Shown: positions 10,015 to 18,902, counted from the first letter of the stretch. The stretch: 56,227 bases of DNA from JAEELC01 sp963605425 (GCA_963605425.1 CAVCUQ010000008.1:1-56227), one strand, 5' to 3'. Program-made: numbers and translations. The notes: generated by a model not told the origin, from the sequence alone.

Positions 10015-11736
10015 TTAAGCATTATTCTTTACTAATTCAAATAAGAATTTAGCTACCTCTTTTGGTCCTTCATGTTCCATACCACCAACTGCAAGACGAG
10101 TATGAATTTCTCCTACTGGAATTTGATTTTTAAATAATACATCAAAATACTTATCTAGTAACGGATTGCATAAATCTTGTAATTGAGTTGGTCCAAATGG
10201 ATTTGCAAAATAACTTGTAACTAAACCTTTTTCACTAGTTGTACCCTTAGCTACTCTAGCACCTTGTTTAAATACATTAATAGCTTCTAACTTATTATCA
10301 AATTTAACCATAATATTTGAATCAGTTGAATAATTATTTGCATAGAAGAACATATCAACAGGATATCCCTTCATGATTTGGCTGTAGGTCGCTACAGGCA
10401 TAACAAGACGAGCATTAGTTTGGTTAGGGTTCATAAAAATAGATCTATCCATTTCTTTATATGCATAACCATTCTCTAAGTCATCTAAACGTACGAAAGC
10501 ACCTGTTTCAGTACCATAAGCATAAACTTTACCATCTACAATCTTAAATGTACCCATATCATCAAAGATAGTCTTAGTAGATACAATATCACATCCACCA
10601 TAAGCTTTTAATGCTTCAAGAGATTCACTCTTACCAGCACCACTATCACCCATAAGTACAAGCATCTTTTGAACACCTGATTTAAGTTTGATTAAAACAC
10701 CAGCACCGTGTATTGGCAAGTATCCTTCCTTAATCATCTTTACATTATGACAAGTAAGTAACATCTTCTTCATATATCCAAAATAGTCAATTTCTTTACC
10801 GTGTGGACATAAACCAATGTAGATGTCTTCATCTTTATCATAACCAAAGCGAGGCTCTCCTTCTGCTTCAGCACCAAAGAAAACAATAATATCAGGTTTC
10901 TTCTTCGCACAATCTTCAATATGAACAAATTCAAATAGATTAGATAAAGCAATACCATGATCCATGTAATCTTTATGATAATATACATAAGTTAAGCTAG
11001 AACCTACCATTGTAGGATAGCAGAACCAATCTTCTTTATTGAAATCTTTAATATCATCAATAGGATTGTTATCTGCAAATGGGAATACACCTTTTCTTGT
11101 ATTCTTATCAGAGTAATAGATAAATGGTGGTCTAATTACGACATGATTAATAAATGATAAATCATTTAATACTTCATACTTAGAACCCTTCTTAGCCCAT
11201 TTGTTAGTGCAAATAGATAAACTTGCATTAACTCCAGCAGTAAGTTCACGGTAAATATAGAAATCTACACCTTGAAGTTTTTGAGCTATTTGTCTATATG
11301 TCTTTAAAATTAATTGGTTAAAGTTTTCAATTTCACCAACAAAGTTTACTGATTCAATAGTAGCCTTAGCTTCTTTAGATTTAACTATAGAATAACGTTC
11401 AAGTCTTCTCCAATAGTTATAGAAATCTTCTACTAAATCATATAATTTTTCCTTTTGTTCAAGAATAGTTCTAAAAGTATCATTTACCTTAGAAATATCT
11501 TCAATTTCAAAGCTTAAAAGTAACTTAAATATAATAGTTAAAGTTTCAACTGGATTATTTATATTATTAATTAATTCTAATAAATTAGAGTTTTCAGTTT
11601 CATGAATGTGTTTTAAATAGTTTGTAAATACTGCTTTAAACGCATCACTAGATAACACTTCTGTTTCATTCTTAACATAAGAATTACTAAAATTAAATAT
11701 TATGCTTCTTTGTGTTATTTCAAAATTCTTTTCCAT
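10015..11736 (-). CDS. HPr kinase/PEPCK-superfamily P-loop protein, function unknown
   Basis: A 573-residue soluble protein. The clearest feature is GDSGAGKSESLEAL at about residues 364-377, preceded by LPIHGAGVLI; both resemble HPr kinase/phosphorylase (GDSGIGKSE) more than classical ATP-PEP carboxykinase (GxSGTGKTT). The C-terminal half also has DDMGTFKI and GTETGAFVRLDD stretches consistent with a PEPCK-like nucleotide fold. The N-terminal 300 residues match nothing I recognise. It is almost twice the length of HprK (about 310) and lacks an obvious HprK C-terminal motif. It sits in the middle of a tight operon, 9 bp after fhs and 31 bp before folD, suggesting a link to one-carbon metabolism: perhaps a regulatory kinase, or a PEPCK-like enzyme using an unknown substrate. 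Databases may label it PEP carboxykinase; I would not accept that without activity data. Confidence 0.6.
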   Translation of the reverse strand: MEKNFEITQRSIIFNFSNSYVKNETEVLSSDAFKAVFTNYLKHIHETENSNLLELINNINNPVETLTIIFKLLLSFEIEDISKVNDTFRTILEQKEKLYDLVEDFYNYWRRLERYSIVKSKEAKATIESVNFVGEIENFNQLILKTYRQIAQKLQGVDFYIYRELTAGVNASLSICTNKWAKKGSKYEVLNDLSFINHVVIRPPFIYYSDKNTRKGVFPFADNNPIDDIKDFNKEDWFCYPTMVGSSLTYVYYHKDYMDHGIALSNLFEFVHIEDCAKKKPDIIVFFGAEAEGEPRFGYDKDEDIYIGLCPHGKEIDYFGYMKKMLLTCHNVKMIKEGYLPIHGAGVLIKLKSGVQKMLVLMGDSGAGKSESLEALKAYGGCDIVSTKTIFDDMGTFKIVDGKVYAYGTETGAFVRLDDLENGYAYKEMDRSIFMNPNQTNARLVMPVATYSQIMKGYPVDMFFYANNYSTDSNIMVKFDNKLEAINVFKQGARVAKGTTSEKGLVTSYFANPFGPTQLQDLCNPLLDKYFDVLFKNQIPVGEIHTRLAVGGMEHEGPKEVAKFLFELVKNNA

Positions 11737-11745
11737 ACTTTTCTC

Positions 11746-13395
11746 CTAGAATAAACCTACAATCTTATCATCTACAATATCCATCTTACATCCAGCTGGC
11801 TCTTTAGGAAGTCCAGGAAGAGTCATAATGTCACCTGTAAGGCAAACAAGGAAGTTTGCGCCACGGCTTGGTCTAACCTCTTTAATAGTAATGTTAAAAT
11901 CAGTAGGACGACCTAATAATTTAGGATTATCAGATAGCGAATATTGTGTCTTAGCCATACAAATAGCCAGTTTATCAAGACCAAGTTTCTTCATACGTGC
12001 AATTTGATTCTTAGCTTCTTGGCTATATTCAACATCAACTGCGCCATACATTTTGCAGGCTATAGTCTTAATCTTATTCTTAATTGTGTCATTAACATCA
12101 TATAGATATTTAAAATCATTTTCTTTTGAGCATGCTTCAAGGACTTTACCTGCTAAATCTAAAGCACCATCTCCGCCTTTAGCCCAAACCTCTGATAAAG
12201 AGATTTCATGATTATTTTCTTTTGCCCAATTAAGTAATAATTCAATTTCACTATCAGTATCGCTTGTAAATTTATTGATAGCGACTACATATGGTAAATT
12301 AAATTCTTTTATATTTTCAATATGTTTTTCCAAATTAGAAATACCACTTCTTAAAGCCTCTAGATTTTCTTTAGCTAGATCTTCTTTTAAAACACCACCA
12401 TGCATCTTTAAAGCACGGATAGTTGCTACTACAACAACACAACTAGGTTTTAGATTAGCCTCTCTGCACTTGATGTCAAAGAACTTCTCAGCACCAAGGT
12501 CAGCACCAAATCCTGCTTCTGTAATAGCGTAGTCAGCTAGTGTTAAAGCTGTCTTAGTAGCTATAACTGAATTACATCCATGAGCTATATTTGCAAAAGG
12601 TCCGCCATGAATTAACGCTGGAGTACCAATTAAAGTTTGTACTAGGTTTGGCTTTATTGCATCTTTTAAAATCATTAGAAGACAACCAGTAATCTTTAAG
12701 TCATCAATTGTAACTATTTCCTTATCATAAGTATAAGCTACAATCATTCTGCCAAGTCTTACTCTTAAATCTTCTACACTTTCAGCTAAGCATAAAGCAG
12801 CCATAATTTCAGAAGCTACAGAAATATCAAAATGGTCTTCTCTTGGTACACCATTAGTAGGTCCACCAAGACCAATAATAGTATGTCTTAAGGCTCTATC
12901 GTTCATATCAAGACAACGATGCCATAAAACTCTAGTAGGATCTATTCTTAAAGGATTACCTTGATAAATAGAGTTATCAATAAAAGCAGCTACAGTGTTA
13001 TTAGCACAAGTAATTGCATGGAAGTCACCTGTAAAATGTAAATTAATATCTTCCATAGGAACTACTTGTGAATATCCTCCACCACAAGCTCCGCCTTTAA
13101 CACCAAGTACTGGTCCAAAGCTTGGCTCTCTTAAAGCTACACATACACTTTTGTTTAACTTTGTGAATGCGTCCGCAAGTCCAATAGTAGTAGTTGATTT
13201 TCCTTCTCCTGCACTAGTTGGATTAATTGCAGTAACTAAGATTAATTTACCTTTAGGATTTTTTGAATACTTTAAATCAATTTTAGCCTTATATTTACCA
13301 TATAATTCTAAATCATCCTCATTAAGTCCAAGTTTTGATGCAATCTCTTTAATGTTTTTCATTTGGCAAGATTGAGCAATTTCTAAATCTGTCAT
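11746..13395 (-). CDS. fhs: Formate--tetrahydrofolate ligase
   Basis: A 549-residue cytosolic ligase that makes 10-formyl-THF from formate, THF and ATP. The P-loop region is TSAGEGKSTTTIGLADA (about residue 60), followed by REPSFGPVLGVKGGACGGGY and NLHFTGDFHA, all hallmarks of the family. I place the start at ATG 13395 because AAAGGA lies 9 nt upstream; an in-frame start at 13431 would fall inside the -10 region. The length is close to the usual 556. It is first in the fhs - P-loop gene - folD operon, with an extended -10 promoter at 13436. It supplies formyl groups for purine synthesis and initiator tRNA and links formate to FolD. Confidence 0.96.
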   Translation of the reverse strand: MTDLEIAQSCQMKNIKEIASKLGLNEDDLELYGKYKAKIDLKYSKNPKGKLILVTAINPTSAGEGKSTTTIGLADAFTKLNKSVCVALREPSFGPVLGVKGGACGGGYSQVVPMEDINLHFTGDFHAITCANNTVAAFIDNSIYQGNPLRIDPTRVLWHRCLDMNDRALRHTIIGLGGPTNGVPREDHFDISVASEIMAALCLAESVEDLRVRLGRMIVAYTYDKEIVTIDDLKITGCLLMILKDAIKPNLVQTLIGTPALIHGGPFANIAHGCNSVIATKTALTLADYAITEAGFGADLGAEKFFDIKCREANLKPSCVVVVATIRALKMHGGVLKEDLAKENLEALRSGISNLEKHIENIKEFNLPYVVAINKFTSDTDSEIELLLNWAKENNHEISLSEVWAKGGDGALDLAGKVLEACSKENDFKYLYDVNDTIKNKIKTIACKMYGAVDVEYSQEAKNQIARMKKLGLDKLAICMAKTQYSLSDNPKLLGRPTDFNITIKEVRPSRGANFLVCLTGDIMTLPGLPKEPAGCKMDIVDDKIVGLF

Positions 13396-13435
13396 ATTTT
13401 GTGTCCTTTCTCTTATTAAATTTTTGTACAAAAAA

Positions 13436-13444
13436 ATTATATCA
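13436..13444 (-). promoter_or_regulatory. Extended -10 promoter of the fhs operon
   Basis: Minus-strand TGATATAAT is a perfect TATAAT (13441-13436) with the TGn extension. No convincing -35 box lies 16-18 bp upstream. The start site would be about 30-35 nt before the fhs ATG. Confidence 0.6.
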
Positions 13445-13523
13445 TAAATTTTTATTACTTGTTAGAAAATATTAACTAAAAATGTTTTCATTACACTTTT
13501 TAAAACACTTCTCTTTAAAATTT

Positions 13524-13557
13524 AGAAAAATGGCTATATCAAAAAGATATAACCATT
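13524..13557 (-). terminator. Intrinsic terminator after the aminotransferase gene
   Basis: Minus-strand stem AATGGTTATATC / GATATAGCCATT with loop TTTTT, followed by TTTCT. It ends the aminotransferase transcript upstream of the fhs promoter. Confidence 0.8.
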
Positions 13558-13561
13558 AAAT

Positions 13562-14788
13562 TTAAATACATTCTTTAATAATATGAACTGCTCTTATAAC
13601 TTCATTAACTGAAATAGATGAAATAGTTAAACGAATAGCTCCTTTAATAGGTAAGATATATAATCCTTTTTCTTTTAACTTTTCAGCTAAAGCCTTAGGA
13701 TCGTCACAAGGAATAGTTACAAAGAAACCACAATCAAAAGGAACATGCTTAAGTCCTACCTTTTTAGCTTCATCTATAAATGTATTAGCTCTAGTAATTA
13801 ATAATTTTCTAGCATAATCTATTTCTTTTGAAAAATCATCATAATAATCTGTTAATACTTTAGTAATAATATTTTGTCCTAGTAGTGAAGTACCACTCCA
13901 TTTACCTCTTGCACTAAAGTCATTAGCCTCATGGAATTGATCTCTATCTTCTTCAGTTTGAGCAACGCAGATTTGAGCACCAATTCTAAGTCCATATAAA
14001 CCTAAAGTCTTAGAACCTGAGAAACACATAATTGTAAGTACTGATTTGTTAAACTTTTCAAATAATCTAATATTATTTCTAGATACATCAAATCCTCTCT
14101 TATCATAATCAATATATGCCATATCATATACTAAGATAAAAGGAGTTGAATCTCTTGAAATATCATTTATAACTTGAACAACACCGATCCAATCAGTATA
14201 GCTCATTGAATATCCAGTAGGATTTTCACAAGGATCATTGATTACAACTAAAACTCTTCCTTGTTCTTTCTTTAATTTAAGACATTTATCCTTAAAGGCT
14301 TCTAAATTAAATGTACCTTCATTATTAAATAAATCAAAAGTCTCATATCCAAGTCCTGCTTCTTCAGCTAGTTGTGTATAATTAGCCCACATATAAGATG
14401 GAAGTAATACCTTTTGTCCCTTTTCTAGATAGTTTTCAAAAGATAAACATAAAGCACCTGTACCACCTGGAGTTGCAATACAGTCTAGATAGCAGTTTTC
14501 TTTAAATTCATCATAATATTGTCTAAATACCCAATTATATACAGCTTCATGGAATTCTTTACTACCACATGTTGATGGGTATGCATACTTTTCAGTATTG
14601 CTTAAAGCATTAGATGCTTTTTCTACTGTATTAAAAGTAAAGAATTTATTATTTTCATCATAAAGCATACCAATAGTAGAATCTATTACGCTAGGATTTT
14701 CTGCCTTAGCTTTTCTTGCGATAACACCTAATAATAAAGCATTACCTGGGTTCTTTTTATTTTTAGAATTATTTGATATAGTTGACAT
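13562..14788 (-). CDS. Class I/II PLP-dependent aminotransferase (aspartate/aromatic type)
   Basis: A 408-residue fold-type I enzyme predicted to transfer an amino group between an amino acid and a 2-oxo acid. Visible motifs: ATPGGTGAL (cofactor phosphate binding), NDPCENPTGY (Asn contacting PLP, as in NPTG), VYDMAYIDYDKRG (Asp/Tyr pair) and SGSKTLGLYGLRIG with the Schiff-base Lys at about residue 260. The C-terminal region has the substrate-carboxylate-binding Arg context AIRLTISS. Substrate range cannot be read from the sequence; aspartate or aromatic amino acids are most likely. It is transcribed alone, with its own promoter (14813-14841) and terminator. Confidence 0.85.
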   Translation of the reverse strand: MSTISNNSKNKKNPGNALLLGVIARKAKAENPSVIDSTIGMLYDENNKFFTFNTVEKASNALSNTEKYAYPSTCGSKEFHEAVYNWVFRQYYDEFKENCYLDCIATPGGTGALCLSFENYLEKGQKVLLPSYMWANYTQLAEEAGLGYETFDLFNNEGTFNLEAFKDKCLKLKKEQGRVLVVINDPCENPTGYSMSYTDWIGVVQVINDISRDSTPFILVYDMAYIDYDKRGFDVSRNNIRLFEKFNKSVLTIMCFSGSKTLGLYGLRIGAQICVAQTEEDRDQFHEANDFSARGKWSGTSLLGQNIITKVLTDYYDDFSKEIDYARKLLITRANTFIDEAKKVGLKHVPFDCGFFVTIPCDDPKALAEKLKEKGLYILPIKGAIRLTISSISVNEVIRAVHIIKECI

Positions 14789-14812
14789 ATTTTTTCGCCT
14801 CTTCTATCAAAA

Positions 14813-14841
14813 ATTATACATTTTTATTATAAATATTACAA
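14813..14841 (-). promoter_or_regulatory. Promoter of the aminotransferase gene
   Basis: Minus-strand TTGTAA (14841-14836), 17 bp, then perfect TATAAT (14818-14813). It lies immediately downstream of the hsp20 terminator and 25 nt before the ATG. Confidence 0.65.
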
Positions 14842-14844
14842 TAT

Positions 14845-14867
14845 AAAAAAGAAGGCCCGAAGGCCTT
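14845..14867 (-). terminator. Intrinsic terminator of the hsp20 operon
   Basis: Minus-strand AAGGCC, UUCG tetraloop, GGCCTT, then C and six T. A textbook terminator just after the second small heat-shock gene. Confidence 0.9.
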
Positions 14868-14875
14868 GAGTATAA

Positions 14876-15277
14876 TTATTCAATTGCAATTGTTTGTTTA
14901 GTTTCTACTTTAGTTGCTTTACCAACAATTACTCTTAATACACCATTATCAAGTTTAGCTTTAATATTAGCACCATCACCATCTGCTAAATAATAGCTTC
15001 TTGAATATTGAGCATTAAAATTCTCTTTTCTAATATATTCTTTATCATCTTCCTTTTCTTCTTCAGCCTTAACAGCTACAGTTAAAGTCTTGTTTTCAAA
15101 AGATATATTAATATTTTCTTTCTTAACACCAGGAACATCACAAGTTAACATATATGCTTTATCATTTTCGCATAAGTCGCTAGCCATAAAGTTCTTACTT
15201 GCATAGCTATTTAAAACATCCTTAATACCATCAAATAAATCAAATCCATCATTGAATCCATTTTTAATAAACATCAT
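14876..15277 (-). CDS. Small heat-shock protein, Hsp20/alpha-crystallin family (second copy)
   Basis: A 133-residue ATP-independent holdase chaperone that would keep unfolded proteins soluble in the cytosol. The alpha-crystallin domain spans about residues 40-125, including MLTCDVPGVKKENINISFENKTLTV and the LDNGVLRVIV motif (A-x-x-x-n-GVL type), and ends in the IAIE tail. It is 22 bp downstream of a paralogue and shares its promoter. GGAG lies 8 nt upstream of ATG 15277; a second ATG follows directly, so the start is uncertain by one codon. Confidence 0.92.
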   Translation of the reverse strand: MMFIKNGFNDGFDLFDGIKDVLNSYASKNFMASDLCENDKAYMLTCDVPGVKKENINISFENKTLTVAVKAEEEKEDDKEYIRKENFNAQYSRSYYLADGDGANIKAKLDNGVLRVIVGKATKVETKQTIAIE

Positions 15278-15299
15278 AATATCAACTCCTTAGTAATTA

Positions 15300-15689
15300 T
15301 TATTCAATTGTAATGTTAGAAACTTTCTTTTCTTTAAATGGAACATTAATCTCAAGAACACCATTATTGTATTTAGCTGTAATCTTAGATTCATCAACAT
15401 TCTTTAAGTAAATAGTTCTAGGACTGAATCCTTTAATTCTTTCACTTAAAATATACTTAACATCTTCCTTAGTTTCTTCTTCCTTCTTCTCATTTACTGA
15501 GACAGTAAGTTTAGATTCTGCAAAAGAGATATTTACATCTTCTTTGTTTACACCAGGTACTGTTGCATATACTGTGTATGAATCCTTATTCTTTACAACA
15601 TCAACTAAAATAGGATTCTTAATTTCTTTATAAGCATTTTCAAATGCCTTTCCCATTTCACTAAATAATTCATTTATATCATTATACAT
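15300..15689 (-). CDS. Small heat-shock protein, Hsp20/alpha-crystallin family (first copy)
   Basis: A 129-residue holdase with the alpha-crystallin domain from about residue 30 (YTVYATVPGVNKEDVNISF) to the conserved YNNGVLEINVPF, and an IxI-like tail (ITIE). I chose ATG 15689, with GGTGAT 4 nt upstream; a GTG at 15698 would add three residues. It is first in a two-gene operon driven by the CIRCE-controlled promoter at 15767-15795. Pairs of divergent hsp20 paralogues commonly form mixed oligomers, but nothing in the sequence proves that here. Confidence 0.92.
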   Translation of the reverse strand: MYNDINELFSEMGKAFENAYKEIKNPILVDVVKNKDSYTVYATVPGVNKEDVNISFAESKLTVSVNEKKEEETKEDVKYILSERIKGFSPRTIYLKNVDESKITAKYNNGVLEINVPFKEKKVSNITIE

Positions 15690-15725
15690 ATTTATCACCG
15701 TTTCCTTTTGCTAATATTTAGGTTG

Positions 15726-15752
15726 TTGGCACTCTCTATGAGGGACTGCCAC
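15726..15752. promoter_or_regulatory. Degenerate second CIRCE-like inverted repeat
   Basis: TTGGCACTC, nine bases, GACTGCCAC. The geometry is the same 9-N9-9 as CIRCE, and the left arm differs from TTAGCACTC at one base, but the right arm is weak. It lies in the hsp20 leader, downstream of the start site and upstream of the SD, where a bound HrcA could block elongation or where the RNA could form a stem. Confidence 0.5.
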
Positions 15753-15766
15753 CACCTTACGACTAT

Positions 15767-15795
15767 ATGATACAACTATTTGTTGGCACTGTCAA
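15767..15795 (-). promoter_or_regulatory. Sigma-A promoter of the hsp20 operon
   Basis: Minus-strand TTGACA (15795-15790, consensus), 17 bp, TATCAT (15772-15767). The -35 box lies inside the CIRCE element at 15783-15809, the arrangement expected for repression by HrcA. Confidence 0.8.
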
Positions 15796-15809
15796 CACTA
15801 AAGTGCTAA
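15783..15809. promoter_or_regulatory. CIRCE operator (HrcA site)
   Basis: TTGGCACTG, nine bases, AAGTGCTAA, against the consensus TTAGCACTC-N9-GAGTGCTAA: 15 of 18 arm positions match and the spacer length is exact. It overlaps the -35 box of the hsp20 promoter. HrcA itself is not encoded in the window. Confidence 0.82.
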
Positions 15810-15843
15810 TTTGTTTAAAAATATTTTTAGAACACAAAAACAA

Positions 15844-15877
15844 ATAAAAAAACTTGCACATAATAATATGTACAAGT
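15844..15877 (-). terminator. Intrinsic terminator after mnmE
   Basis: Minus-strand stem ACTTGTACAT / ATGTGCAAGT (one G-T pair) with loop ATTATT, followed by TTTTTTTATTTG. It sits 9 bp past the mnmE stop. Confidence 0.85.
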
Positions 15878-15885
15878 CTCACAAG

Positions 15886-17232
15886 TTATTTACCTAAACA
15901 GAACCTTGAGAATAATTCTGTAATTAAAGTATCAGAATTAGTATCTCCTATAATTTCACCTAAAGAATACCAAGCATCTTTTACATCAAGTTCTATCATA
16001 TCTATATCAATATGATTATTACAACCATCTAAGGCTTGATTTAAACTCTTTAAAGCTTCTCTCATCTTAGCTACATGTCTAGCATTATTTAAATAAGATG
16101 AATCATTAACATTAAATTCATTTATCTTAGTTATTTCAATTAACTTTCGTTCAAGTTTTTCAATTCCTTCACCTGTTTTAGCTGAGATAGAAATAGAATC
16201 ATCTAGTTTTGATGTATTAGAATTAATATCAGATTTATTATAAATAATAATTCTCTTCTTATCTTTAGTAAGTTCTAATAATTCTTTATCTGTATCGCTT
16301 AATTCACTAGAACCATCTAATATTAATAATACTAGTTCAGCTTCTTCTAAAGCTTTACGCGACTTTTCAATACCAATTTTTTCGACAACGTCATCACTTT
16401 CTCTAATACCAGCAGTATCAATTAATTTTAATGTTACAGAACCAATATTAAGTGTTCCTTCAACAATATCTCTTGTTGTACCTGCTATATCAGTTACAAT
16501 AGCTTTATCTTCTTCAAGTAATCTATTTAATAAACTAGATTTACCTACATTAGGTTTACCTATAATAGCTGTTTTAACACCATGGATAGCACTGATTGCA
16601 ATCTTAGAGTTATCAAGTACTAAATTACATTCTTTAATTAGATCTAGAAGCATTGGGATAGCAATCTCATCAGTCATTACTATTGCATCATCATATTCAG
16701 GATAATCAATATTAACTTCTATCTTAGATAGTAAATCAACAAGATTAGAACGCATCTTAACTACTAATTTATTAGTTGACTTTCTAAGAGAATGAACAGA
16801 AGCCTTTAAAGCAAGTTCATTAGATGATGTAATAATATCCATGATAGCTTCGGATTGTGTTAAATCTATTCTACCATTTAAGAAAGCACGTCGTGAGAAT
16901 TCACCAGGTTCAGCCATCTTAAAACCATTCGCAAGTAATGTTTCAAGCACTCTATTAGTATTATAGATACCACCGTGGCAATTAATTTCACAAGAATTTT
17001 CTCCTGTAAAAGAATGAGGGGCCTTAAATACTGAAACCATTACTTCATCTATAATATCACCATTGTCTAATATGTAACCATAATTAATTGTATTAGCTTT
17101 TGCTTTAGTTAAATCTTTACCTTTAAAAATATTATTAACTAATTCTATAGAATCATCTCCACTACATCTAATAATTGATATAGCACCTACCCCATATGGA
17201 GTTGCAATTGCACAAATTGATTCGTTTGTCAT
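15886..17232 (-). CDS. mnmE: tRNA uridine-5-carboxymethylaminomethyl modification GTPase
   Basis: A 448-residue GTPase that, with MnmG, installs the (carboxymethyl)aminomethyl group at wobble U34 of certain tRNAs. The N-terminal domain (1-120, ATPYGVGAISIIR) binds the one-carbon folate. The inserted G domain has GKPNVGKSS (G1, about 226), TDIAGTTRD (G2), DTAG (G3) and NKSD (G4). The C-terminus is FCLGK, matching the conserved C(I/L/V)GK with its essential Cys. It depends on methylene-THF, which the nearby fhs/folD products could supply. It has an upstream TATAAT near 17266 and AGGTGAT as SD. MnmG is not in the window. Confidence 0.97.
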   Translation of the reverse strand: MTNESICAIATPYGVGAISIIRCSGDDSIELVNNIFKGKDLTKAKANTINYGYILDNGDIIDEVMVSVFKAPHSFTGENSCEINCHGGIYNTNRVLETLLANGFKMAEPGEFSRRAFLNGRIDLTQSEAIMDIITSSNELALKASVHSLRKSTNKLVVKMRSNLVDLLSKIEVNIDYPEYDDAIVMTDEIAIPMLLDLIKECNLVLDNSKIAISAIHGVKTAIIGKPNVGKSSLLNRLLEEDKAIVTDIAGTTRDIVEGTLNIGSVTLKLIDTAGIRESDDVVEKIGIEKSRKALEEAELVLLILDGSSELSDTDKELLELTKDKKRIIIYNKSDINSNTSKLDDSISISAKTGEGIEKLERKLIEITKINEFNVNDSSYLNNARHVAKMREALKSLNQALDGCNNHIDIDMIELDVKDAWYSLGEIIGDTNSDTLITELFSRFCLGK

Positions 17233-17285
17233 TTTATCACCTAACTTTATCTAAAAAACTCTACTTATTATACATCAATTAAAAT

Positions 17286-17316
17286 TAAAAAATCTAGTAG
17301 ATTATTTTCTACTAGA
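17286..17316 (-). terminator. Intrinsic terminator of the anchored surface protein gene
   Basis: Minus-strand stem TCTAGTAG / CTACTAGA, loop AAAATAAT, followed by TTTTTT. Confidence 0.85.
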
Positions 17317-17324
17317 TCTTCTAA

Positions 17325-18902
17325 TTAGTTATTATGTTTTCTCTTTACAAATCTAATACCAAAGTATGTAACTACTCCAAGTGTTATTACTACTGTAATA
17401 GATATAAATATGATTGAAGGATTAAAATTAGATTTACTTGTATCAATATCAGGAAGAGTATCAGGATTAGAAATAGATACATTTAATGTAACTTCTCCTT
17501 CATATTCATGTCCATCAACTAAAGCAGTATAACTTACCTCATAGTCACCTTCTTCGCCCTCATTACCGGTATATTCATTATTTGTTATTTTAACACCTGT
17601 AGGATCTTTTACAAAGATATTGTTTATAATAAGCAAATCTTTAATATGTTCTGCAAACTCATCATCAGTATAAGTTGAATTAGGATTTAAATAGATAACA
17701 AATTTAGGGACAAAGATTTCAGGTTTAGTATCATCTATAATAGTAATTGTAATATTAAATGAATCTTCAATTTGAAGACCATTAACAGTACTATAAAGTT
17801 CCCATCTTGCCGTATATGTACCAGCTACTTTACATATATCTTGGAAATTATTTATCTTATCTTTATTTCCATCACCTGTTATATCCGCGTCGTCAAACAC
17901 AAATCTCTTCTTAGTACCAGATACAAATGTAAAGGTAAAATCATCTACCATTTCACTAGGTAAGTTTTCAGTTTTGTTAAAATCCATATTTGCAATATTA
18001 TCTGACATATTATAAGTGTAAGATGCACTAGTAGCCCCATCAGTTTTATATTTGATACTTCCAAGTTGAATTACATGAGCAATAAATTTAACAATTTCTT
18101 CTTTTGATCCATTACTTACTTTAAATTTAATTTCATGAGTTCCACCAACTTTATAATTAGAAGTATAATCATCGCTTAAAAGTGTTACGGTATAATTATT
18201 TGAAACTTTAATAGAGTCTCTTAAAACATTAACATCAACTAATAGATTTGAACTAGTAGAGAAATGATTTTCAGTTATTCCATTATTTCTTTGTTCACTA
18301 TATGAAGTGCACTTCTCATCATAAAAATAAGGAGTATAGTAATTCAATAGATTAGTTGAATCATTAACATATACTTTATCAGCATAATAGCCTTCTGTTG
18401 TATTATATGTTTCCTCTCCACCTGAAATTACAAATGTAATATATTTATTTTCTTTCAAAATACCATCAAATGTAATTTTAAATCTAACTACTGAATCACT
18501 AGCTAAATCAAAATAACCTACATCATAATTTGCAAAATCACCATCTCTATTATTTTCATCAGCATTTAATACATATAATTTTTGACCATTAGGTTTAACT
18601 CCATCAATAGTCAAATAATATGTCAATCCTTCTGTATAGGTAAATTCAAGCCAATAATCAAAATATAAATAATTATTGTTACTATTAACCTTTACATATT
18701 TAGTATCTACCTTGTTAGCACCCATACCTAAAGGCTCTACCGTATCGCAATCTCCGGCACGATGATTTTCATAAGGAAATTGGCTGTTGTCATTCCACGA
18801 AGCCTTTTCACTACTATCGATTTCTTTTGCATTTGAATAAGAAATAGGCAGAATAAATAATAAACACAATAAACTAAAAATTGAAATAAAAATTTTTTTC
18901 AT
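17325..18902 (-). CDS. Membrane-anchored extracellular protein of unknown function
   Basis: A 525-residue protein I do not recognise. The start ATG 18902 opens a Sec signal peptide (KKIFISIFSLLCLLFILP, no lipobox Cys). The body (about 30-490) is Ser/Thr/Asn/Tyr-rich and apparently all-beta. Residues about 60-190 have FDYWLEFTYTEGLTYYLTIDG and similar strands. Later stretches end in repeated Ig-like patterns (TYTARWELYSTVNGLQIEDSFNITITIID at about 365-393, shown only as a position guide; GDYEVSYTALVDGHEYEGEV at about 455). The C-terminus has one hydrophobic helix (about 497-518) followed by RFVKRKHNN, a stop-transfer anchor leaving nearly the whole chain outside. No LPXTG motif precedes the helix. 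Surface adhesion or carbohydrate binding is possible. It forms its own unit with a terminator behind it. Confidence 0.7.
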   Translation of the reverse strand: MKKIFISIFSLLCLLFILPISYSNAKEIDSSEKASWNDNSQFPYENHRAGDCDTVEPLGMGANKVDTKYVKVNSNNNYLYFDYWLEFTYTEGLTYYLTIDGVKPNGQKLYVLNADENNRDGDFANYDVGYFDLASDSVVRFKITFDGILKENKYITFVISGGEETYNTTEGYYADKVYVNDSTNLLNYYTPYFYDEKCTSYSEQRNNGITENHFSTSSNLLVDVNVLRDSIKVSNNYTVTLLSDDYTSNYKVGGTHEIKFKVSNGSKEEIVKFIAHVIQLGSIKYKTDGATSASYTYNMSDNIANMDFNKTENLPSEMVDDFTFTFVSGTKKRFVFDDADITGDGNKDKINNFQDICKVAGTYTARWELYSTVNGLQIEDSFNITITIIDDTKPEIFVPKFVIYLNPNSTYTDDEFAEHIKDLLIINNIFVKDPTGVKITNNEYTGNEGEEGDYEVSYTALVDGHEYEGEVTLNVSISNPDTLPDIDTSKSNFNPSIIFISITVVITLGVVTYFGIRFVKRKHNN

